Program-made: the position numbers and the translations under genes | Notes under the pieces: generated by a model | The model's input: only the letters and a program-made list of their open reading frames with translations | The model's database searches: none | What the model was told of the DNA's origin: nothing | Part shown: one piece after another, positions 55,499 to 64,000 of the stretch | Position numbering within the stretch: position 1 is the stretch's first letter | How the letters are laid out: every line of letters starts with the position of its first letter | Source of the DNA: Siphonodentalium dalli | Lineage: Eukaryota > Mollusca > Scaphopoda > Gadilida > Siphonodentaliidae | Reading direction: 5' to 3' | DNA: 64,000 nucleotides | Assembly (NCBI GenBank): GCA_032622095.1 | Contig: CP136068.1 | Coordinates: 1,361,607-1,425,606 of the forward strand

Positions 55499-56075
55499 GG
55501 GGGGGGTGTTATGGAGGGAATTATAAACCATAGGGGGTGTTATGGAGGGAATTATAAACCATAGTGGGTGTTATGGTGGGAATTATAAACCATAGTGGGT
55601 GTTATGGATGGAATTATAAACCATAGTGGGTGTTATGGATGGGAATTATAAACCATAGGGGGTGTTATGGATGGGAATTATAAACCATAGGGGGGGTGTT
55701 ATGGAGGGAATTATAAACCATAGGGGGTGTTATGGAGGGAATTATAAACCATAGGGGGTGTTATGGAGGGAATTATAAACCATAGGGGGTGTTATGGATG
55801 GGAATTATAAACCATAGGGGGGGGTGTTATGGAGGGAATTATAAACCATAGGGGGTGTTATGGATGGGAATTATAAACCATAGGGGGGGTGTTATGGAGG
55901 GAATTATAAACCATAGTGGGTGTTATGGATGGGAATTATAAACCATAGGGGGTGTTATGGATGGAATTATAAACCATAGTGGGTGTTATGGATGGGAATT
56001 ATAAACCATAGGGGGTGTTATGGATGGAATTATAAACCATAGTGGGTGTTATGGATGGGAATTATAAACCATAGG
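55499..56075 (+). repeat. Cluster of expanded G-runs (G7-G8)
   Basis: Five units in under 600 bp have runs of seven or eight G between CCATA and TGTTATG (near 55,499, 55,690, 55,807, 55,873 and 56,074). Elsewhere the run is normally three to six; isolated G7 runs are seen near 60,749 and 61,793. Repetition of the same context suggests one expanded unit spread locally. Confidence 0.82.
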
Positions 56076-58879
56076 GGGGGTGTTATGGAGGGAATTATAA
56101 ACCATAGGGGGTGTTATGGAGGGAATTATAAACCATAGGGGGTGTTATGGAGGGAATTATAAACCATAGTGGGTGTTATGGATGGGAATTATAAACCATA
56201 GGGGGTGTTATGGTGGGAATTATAAACCATAGTGGGTGTTATGGATGGAATTATAAACCATAGTGGGTGTTATGGAGGGAATTATAAACCATAGGGGGTG
56301 TTATGGATGGAATAATAAACCATAGTGGGGTGTTATGGAGGGAATTATAAACCATAGTGGGTGTTATGGAGGGAATTATAAACCATAGTGGGTGTTATGG
56401 ATGGGAATTATAAACCATAGTGGGTGTTATGGAGGGAATTATAAACCATAGTGGGTGTTATGGAGGGAATTATAAACCATAGGGGGTGTTATGGAGGGAA
56501 TTATAAACCATAGTGGGTGTTATGGATGGGAATTATAAACCATAGTGGGTGTTATGGATGGAATTATAAACCATAGGGGGTGTTATGGATGGGAATTATA
56601 AACCATAGTGGGTGTTATGGAGGGAATTATAAACCATAGTGGGTGTTATGGATGGGAATTATAAACCATAGGGGGTGTTATGGAGGGAATTATAAACCAT
56701 AGTGGGTGTTATGGATGGGAATTATAAACCATAGTGGGTGTTATGGATGGGAATTATAAACCATAGGGGGTGTTATGGAGGGAATTATAAACCATAGTGG
56801 GTGTTATGGATGGGAATTATAAACCATAGTGGGTGTTATGGAGGGAATTATAAACCATAGTGGGTGTTATGGAGGGAATTATAAACCATAGGGTGTGTTA
56901 TGGATGGGAATTATAAACCATAGGGGGTGTTATGGAGGGAATAATAAACCATAGTGGGTGTTATGGATGGGAATTATAAACCATAGGGGGTGTTATGGAG
57001 GGAATTATAAACCATAGGGGGTGTTATGGATGGAATTATAAACCATAGTGGGTGTTATGGATGGAATTATAAACCATAGGGGGTGTTATGGAGGGAATTA
57101 TAAACCATAGTGGGTGTTATGGTGAGAATTATAAACCATAGTGGGTGTTATGGATGGAATTATAAACCATAGGGGGTGTTATGGTGAGAATTATAAACCA
57201 TAGTGGGTGTTATGGATGGAATTATAAACCATAGTGGGTGTTATGGAGGGAATTATAAACCATAGTGGGTGTTATGGATGGGAATTATAAACCATAGTGG
57301 GTGTTATGGAGGGAATTATAAACCATAGTGGGTGTTATGGAGGGAATTATAAACCATAGTGGGTGTTATGGATGGGAATTATAAACCATAGTGGGTGTTA
57401 TGGATGGGAATTATAAACCATAGTGGGTGTTATGGTGGGAATTATAAACCATAGTGGGTGTTATGGATGGGAATTATAAACCATAGTGGGTGTTATGGTG
57501 GGAATTATAAACCATAGTGGGTGTTATGGAGGGAATTATAAACCATAGGGGGTGTTATGGATGGAATTATAAACCATAGGGGGTGTTATGGATGGAATTA
57601 TAAACCATAGTGGGTGTTATGGAGGGAATTATAAACCATAGGGGGTGTTATGGAGGGAATTATAAACCATAGGGGGTGTTATGGATGGAATTATAAACCA
57701 TAGGGGGTGTTATGGATGGAATTATAAACCATAGTGGGTGTTATGGAGGGAATTATAAACCATAGGGGGTGTTATGGAGGGAATTATAAACCATAGGGGG
57801 GTGTTATGGATGGAATTATAAACCATAGGGGGTGTTATGGATGGAATTATAAACCATAGGGGGTGTTATGGTGGGAATTATAAACCATAGGGGGTGTTAT
57901 GGAGGGAATTATAAACCATAGTGGGTGTTATGGATGGGAATTATAAACCATAGGGGGTGTTATGGATGGAATTATAAACCATAGGGGGTGTTATGGTGGG
58001 AATTATAAACCATAGTGGGTGTTATGGATGGAATTATAAACCATAGGGGGTGTTATGGTGGGAATTATAAACCATAGTGGGTGTTATGGAGGGAATTATA
58101 AACCATAGTGGGTGTTATGGATGGAATTATAAACCATAGGGGGTGTTATGGAGGGAATTATAAACCATAGTGGGTGTTATGGAGGGAATTATAAACCATA
58201 GTGGGTGTTATGGATGGAATTATAAACCATAGGGGGTGTTATGGATGGGAATTATAAACCATAGGGGGTGTTATGGAGGGAATTATAAACCATAGTGGGG
58301 TGTTATGGAGGGAATTATAAACCATAGTGGGTGTTATGGATGGGAATTATAAACCATAGGGGGTGTTATGGAGGGAATTATAAACCATAGTGGGTGTTAT
58401 GGATGGAATTATAAACCATAGTGGGTGTTATGGAGGGAATTATAAACCATAGGGGGGTGTTATGGAGGGAATTATAAACCAAAGTGGGTGTTATGGAGGG
58501 AATTATAAACCATAGGGGGTGTTATGGAGGGAATTATAAACCATAGGGGGTGTTATGGAGGGAATTATAAACCATAGGGGGGTGTTATGGAGGGAATTAT
58601 AAACCATAGTGAGTGTTATGGAGGGAATTATAAACCATAGGGGGGTGTTATGGAGGGAATTATAAACCATAGTGGGTGTTATGGAGGGAATTATAAACCA
58701 TAGGGGGTGTTATGGAGGGAATTATAAACCATAGGGGGTGTTATGGAGGGAATTATAAACCATAGTGGGGTGTTATGGAGGGAATTATAAACCATAGGGG
58801 GGTGTTATGGAGGGAATTATAAACCATAGGGGGGTGTTATGGAGGGAATTATAAACCATAGTGGGTGTTATGGATGGGA

Positions 58880-61800
58880 ATTATAAACCATAGGGGGTGT
58901 TATGGAGGAAATTATAAACCATAGTGGGTGTTATGGATGGAATTATAAACCATAGTGGGTGTTATGGAGGGAATTATAAACCATAGGGGGGTGTTATGGT
59001 GGGAATTATAAACCATAGTGGGGTGTTATGGAGGGAATTATAAACCATAGTGGGGTGTTATGGAGGGAATTATAAACCTTAGTGGGTGTTATGGAGGGAA
59101 TTATAAACCATAGTGGGGTGTTATGGAGGGAATTATAAACCATAGTGGGGTGTTATGGATGGAATTATAAACCTTAGTGGGTGTTATGGAGGGAATTATA
59201 AACCTTAGTGGGTGTTATGGAGGGAATTATAAACCATAGTGGGGTGTTATGGATGGAATTATAAACCATAGTGGGGTGTTATGGATGGAATTATAAACCA
59301 TAGTGGGTGTTATGGAGGGAATTATAAACCATAGTGGGTGTTATGGAGGGAATTATAAACCATAGTGGGTGTTATGGAGGGAATTATAAACCATAGTGGG
59401 TGTTATGGAGGGAATTATAAACCATAGGGGGTGTTATGGATGGAATTATAAACCATAGTGGGTGTTATGGATGGAATTATAAACCATAGGGGGTGTTATG
59501 GTGGGAATTATAAACCATAGGGGGGTGTTATGGAGGGAATTATAAACCATAGGGGGTGTTATGGAGGGAATTATAAACCATAGTGGGTGTTATGGAGGGA
59601 ATTATAAACCATAGTGGGTGTTATGGAGGGAATTATAAACCATAGGGGGGTGTTATGGAGGGAATTATAAACCATAGGGGGGTGTTATGGAGGGAATTAT
59701 AAACCATAGGGGGTGTTATGGAGGGAATTATAAACCATAGTGGGTGTTATGGAGGGAATTATAAACCATAGTGGGTGTTATGGAGGGAATTATAAACCAT
59801 AGGGGGTGTTATGGAGGGAATTATAAACCATAGGGGGTGTTATGGATGGAATTATAAACCATAGTGGGTGTTATGGATGGGAATTATAAACCATAGTGGG
59901 TGTTATGGAGGGAATTATCAACCATAGGGTGTGTTATGATGGGAATTATAAACCATAGTGGGTGTTATGGATGGGAATTATAAACCATAGGGGGGTGTTA
60001 TGGATGGAATTATAAACCATAGTGGGGTGTTATGGAGGGAATTATAAACCATAGGGGGGTGTTATGGAGGGAATTATCAACCATAGGGTGTGTTATGATG
60101 GGAATTATAAACCATAGGGGGGTGTTATGGATGGAATTATAAACCATAGTGGGGTGTTATGGAGGGAATTATAAACCATAGGGGGGTGTTATGGAGGGAA
60201 TTATCAACCATAGGGTGTGTTATGATGGGAATTATAAACCATAGTGGGTGTTATGGATGGGAATTATAAACCATAGGGGGGTGTTATGGAGGGAATTATA
60301 AACCATAGGGGGTGTTATGGAGGGAATTATAAACCATAGTGGGTGTTATGGATGGGAATTATAAACCATAGTGGGGTGTTATGGAGGGAATTATAAACCA
60401 TAGGGGGGTGTTATGGATGGAATTATAAACCATAGGGGGTGTTATGGATGGGAATTATAAACCATAGGGGGTGTTATGGATGGGAATTATAAACCATAGT
60501 GGGTGTTATGGATGGAATTATAAACCATAGGGGGTGTTATGGATGGAATTATAAACCATAGTGGGGTGTTATGGATGGAATTATAAACCATAGGGGGTGT
60601 TATGGAGGGAATTATAAACCATAGTGGGGTGTTATGGATGGAATTATAAACCATAGTGGGTGTTATGGATGGAATTATAAACCATAGGGGGTGTTATGGA
60701 GGGAATTATAAACCATAGTGGGTGTTATGGATGGAATTATAAACCATAGGGGGGGTGTTATGGATGGGAATTATAAACCATAGTGGGTGTTATGGATGGG
60801 AATTATAAACCATAGGGGGTGTTATGGAGGGAATTATAAACCATAGTGGGTGTTATGGATGGAATTATAAACCATAGGGGGGTGTTATGGATGGGAATTA
60901 TAAACCATAGGGGGTGTTATGGATGGGAATTATAAACCATAGTGGGTGTTATGGATGGAATTATAAACCATAGTGGGTGTTATGGAGGGAATTATAAACC
61001 ATAGTGGGTGTTATGGAGGGAATTATAAACCATAGGGGGGTGTTATGGAGGGAATTATAAACCATAGTGGGTGTTATGGAGGGAATTATAAACCATAGGG
61101 GGGTGTTATGGAGGGAATTATAAACCATAGGGGGGTGTTATGGAGGGAATTATAAACCATAGGGGGGTGTTATGGAGGGAATTATAAACCATAGGGGGGT
61201 GTTATGGAGGGAATTATAAACCATAGTGGGGTGTTATGGATGGAATTATAAACCATAGGGGGTGTTATGGATGGGAATTATAAACCATAGTGGGTGTTAT
61301 GGATGGAATTATAAACCATAGTGGGGTGTTATGGATGGAATTATAAACCATAGGGGGTGTTATGGAGGGAATTATAAACCATAGTGGGGTGTTATGGATG
61401 GAATTATAAACCATAGTGGGTGTTATGGGTGGAATTATAAACCATAGTGGGTGTTATGGATGGAATTATAAACCATAGGGGGGTGTTATGGAGGGAATTA
61501 TAAACCATAGTGGGTGTTATGGAGGGAATTATAAACCATAGTGGGTGTTATGGATGGAATTATAAACCATAGTGGGGTGTTATGGAGGGAATTATAAACC
61601 ATAGTGGGGTGTTATGGATGGAATTATAAACCATAGTGGGTGTTATGGTGGGAATTATAAACCATAGGGGGGTGTTATGGAGGGAATTATAAACCATAGG
61701 GGGTGTTATGGAGGTAATTATAAACCATAGGGGGTGTTATGGATGGGAATTATAAACCATAGGGGGTGTTATGGAGGGAATTATAAACCATAGGGGGGGT

Positions 61801-64000
61801 GTTATGGAGGGAATTATAAACCATAGGGGGTGTTATGGAGGGAATTATAAACCATAGGGGGTGTTATGGAGGGAATTATAAACCATAGTGGGTGTTATGG
61901 ATGGGAATTATAAACCATAGGGGGTGTTATGGATGGGAATTATAAACCATATGGGGTGTTATGGATGGAATTATAAACCATAGGGGGTGTTATGGATGGG
62001 AATTATAAACCATAGGGGGTGTTATGGAGGGAATTATAAACCATAGGGGGTGTTATGGAGGGAATTATAAACCATAGTGGGGTGTTATGGATGGGAATTA
62101 TAAACCATAGTGGGTGTTATGGATGGGAATTATAAACCATATGGGGTGTTATGGATGGAATTATAAACCATAGGGGGTGTTATGGTGGGAATTATAAACC
62201 ATAGTGGGTGTTATGGAGGGAATTATAAACCATAGTGGGTGTTATGGATGGGAATTATAAACCATAGTGGGGTGTTATGGAGGGAATTATAAACCATAGG
62301 GGGTGTTATGGATGGAATTATAAACCATAGTGGGGTGTTATGGATGGAATTATAAACCATAGGGGGTGTTATGGATGGAATTATAAACCATAGGGGGTGT
62401 TATGGATGGGAATTATAAACCATAGTGGGGTGTTATGGAGGGAATTATAAACCATAGTGGGGTGTTATGGAGGGAATTATAAACCATAGGGGGGTGTTAT
62501 GGAGGGAATTATAAACCATAGGGGGGTGTTATGGATGGAATTATAAACCATAGGGGGGTGTTATGGAGGGAATTATAAACCATAGGGGGGTGTTATGGAT
62601 GGAATTATAAACCATAGTGGGGTGTTATGGAGGGAATTATAAACCATAGGGGGTGTTATGGATGGAATTATAAACCATAGGGGGTGTTATGGATGGAATT
62701 ATAAACCATAGTGGGGTGTTATGGAGGGAATTATAAACCATAGGGGGTGTTATGGAGGGAATTATAAACCATAGGGGGTGTTATGGTGGGAATTATAAAC
62801 CATATGGGGTGTTATGGATGGAATTATAAACCATAGGGGGTGTTATGGAGGGAATTATAAACCATAGGGGGTGTTATGGAGGGAATTATAAACCATAGTG
62901 GGTGTTATGGATGGGAATTATAAACCATAGTGGGTGTTATGGAGGGAATTATAAACCATAGGGGGTGTTATGGAGGGAATTATAAACCATAGGGGGTGTT
63001 ATGGAGGGAATTATAAACCATAGGGGGTGTTATGGAGGGAATTATAAACCATAGGGGGTGTTATGGAGGGAATTATAAACCATAGGGGGTGTTATGGATG
63101 GAATTATAAACCATAGGGGGTGTTATGGAGGGAATTATAAACCATAGTGGGTGTTATGGAGGGAATTATAAACCATAGTGGGTGTTATGGATGGAATTAT
63201 AAACCATAGGGGGTGTTATGGATGGAATTATAAACCATAGGGGGTGTTATGGATGGAATTATAAACCATAGGGGGTGTTATGGAGGGAATTATAAACCAT
63301 AGGGGGTGTTATGGTGGGAATTATAAACCATAGGGGGTGTTATGGTGGGAATTATAAACCATAGTGGGTGTTATGGATGGGAATTATAAACCATAGTGGG
63401 TGTTATGGATGGGAATTATAAACCATAGGGGGTGTTATGGTGGGAATTATAAACCATAGGGGGTGTTATGGGGGGAATTATAAACCATAGTGGGTGTTAT
63501 GGAGGGAATTATAAACCATAGTGGGTGTTATGGATGGGAATTATAAACCATAGTGGGTGTTATGGATGGGAATTATAAACCATAGTGAGTGTTATGGAGG
63601 GAATTATAAACCATAGGGGGTGTTATGGAGGGAATTATAAACCATAGGGGGTGTTATGGATGGGAATTATAAACCATAGTGGGTGTTATGGTGGGAATTA
63701 TAAACCATAGTGGGTGTTATGGTGGGAATTATAAACCATAGTGGGTGTTATGGATGGGAATTATAAACCATAGGGGGTGTTATGGTGGGAATTATAAACC
63801 ATAGGGGGTGTTATGGATGGGAATTATAAACCATAGTGGGTGTTATGGAGGGAATTATAAACCATAGGGGGGTGTTATGGAGGGAATTATAAACCATAGG
63901 GGGTGTTATGGATGGAATTATAAACCATAGGGGGGTGTTATGGAGGGAATTATAAACCATAGTGGGGTGTTATGGTGGGAATTATAAACCATAGGGGGTG
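58880..64000 (+). repeat. 5.1-kb block, copy 2 (runs off window)
   Basis: Counterpart of about 45.73-50.85 kb. It includes three CCTTAG units where copy 1 has two, and an extra GATGG unit near 62.68 kb, so the copies have begun to drift by single-unit changes. The match still holds at the window end, so the duplicated block is longer than what is visible here. Confidence 0.88.

Larger units (their letters stand above)
21694..64000 (+). repeat. 31-32 bp satellite array, right block
   Basis: The same unit in the same orientation as the left block, resuming with CCATAGGGGG directly after the A-tail of the insert and running past the end of the window. Roughly 1,350 units by length. TACGG endings are common to about 25.6 kb, scattered to about 31.9 kb, and then essentially gone (one near 33,599). 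GAGGG, GATGG, GATGGG and GTGGG endings replace them. Rare point variants recur in clusters and serve as markers: TTATCAACC near 46.7-47.1, 51.3-51.6 and 59.9-60.2 kb, CCTTAG near 45.9 and 59.1 kb, CATATGGGG near 48.8-49.6 and 61.9-62.8 kb, and GTGAG endings near 34.1-36.9 and 57.1 kb. No gene, RNA gene or second insertion was seen. Confidence 0.98.
33610..64000 (+). repeat. TACGG-free satellite domain
   Basis: After a single TACGG unit near 33,599 I see no further TACGG ending to the end of the window. One GTAGGG (near 41,434) and one GGACGG (near 55,449) are the closest relatives. The domain therefore has almost no CpG and almost no GTAC for about 30 kb, in contrast to 6.5-25.6 kb. Confidence 0.82.

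Noticed and set aside
1-64000. CRISPR array
   Set aside because: The repeats are contiguous with no unique spacers, and the context is eukaryotic-type satellite.
1-64000. Telomeric repeat or rDNA spacer
   Set aside because: The unit contains no TTAGGG-type telomere motif and no rRNA sequence is present in the window.
1-64000. Canonical G-quadruplex array
   Set aside because: G-runs of three or more are separated by about 9 and 16 bases, longer than the loops of the usual pattern; only weak or long-loop structures could form.

Overview
This 64-kb window is almost entirely one tandem-repeat array. The unit is about 31-32 bp, always in the same orientation, and the array runs off both ends of the window. 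It consists of a constant block AATTATAAACCATAG, a G-run (TGGG, GGGG or one G longer), TGTTATG, and a variable ending (GAGGG, GATGG, GATGGG, GTGGG or TACGG). Dividing about 61.8 kb of array by about 31.4 bp gives roughly 1,960 units (an estimate, not a count). I found no protein-coding gene, rRNA, tRNA or CRISPR array. The minus-strand open frames of 66-88 codons are by-products of the repeat or lie in the non-coding insert. An array this long, plus an A-tailed insert, points to a eukaryotic nuclear genome. Inside the insert, GTCCG repeats and ACATGTA-type palindromes recall molluscan or other lophotrochozoan intergenic DNA; that assignment is a low-confidence inference.

Layout: (1) 1-19,486, left array. 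Its first ~6.4 kb are rich in GAGGG/GATGG units and hold a 1,750-bp tandem duplication. From about 6.5 kb the CpG- and GTAC-bearing TACGG unit becomes common, and it dominates from about 10.1 kb to the insert. (2) 19,484-21,693, the only interruption: a 2.2-kb AT-rich non-coding sequence ending in A13. It contains a diverged direct duplication (offset about 637 bp) with short inverted repeats kept in both copies. Its edges fit target-primed retrotransposition into a repeat unit. (3) 21,694 to about 31.9 kb, right array, with TACGG units fading out. (4) About 31.9-64 kb, array almost free of TACGG. It has many local duplications, a cluster of expanded G-runs at 55.5-56.1 kb, and a 5.1-kb block (about 45.7-50.85 kb) that recurs about 13.15 kb downstream (about 58.9-64.0 kb).

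No genes act together here. The interest lies in array structure: nested duplications of many sizes with no single fixed higher-order period, spatially sorted unit variants, strong strand asymmetry in G versus C, a unit length close to three helical turns, and a retroelement-like insertion in the CpG-bearing part of the array. Unit boundaries and duplication extents were read by eye; exact identities need alignment.
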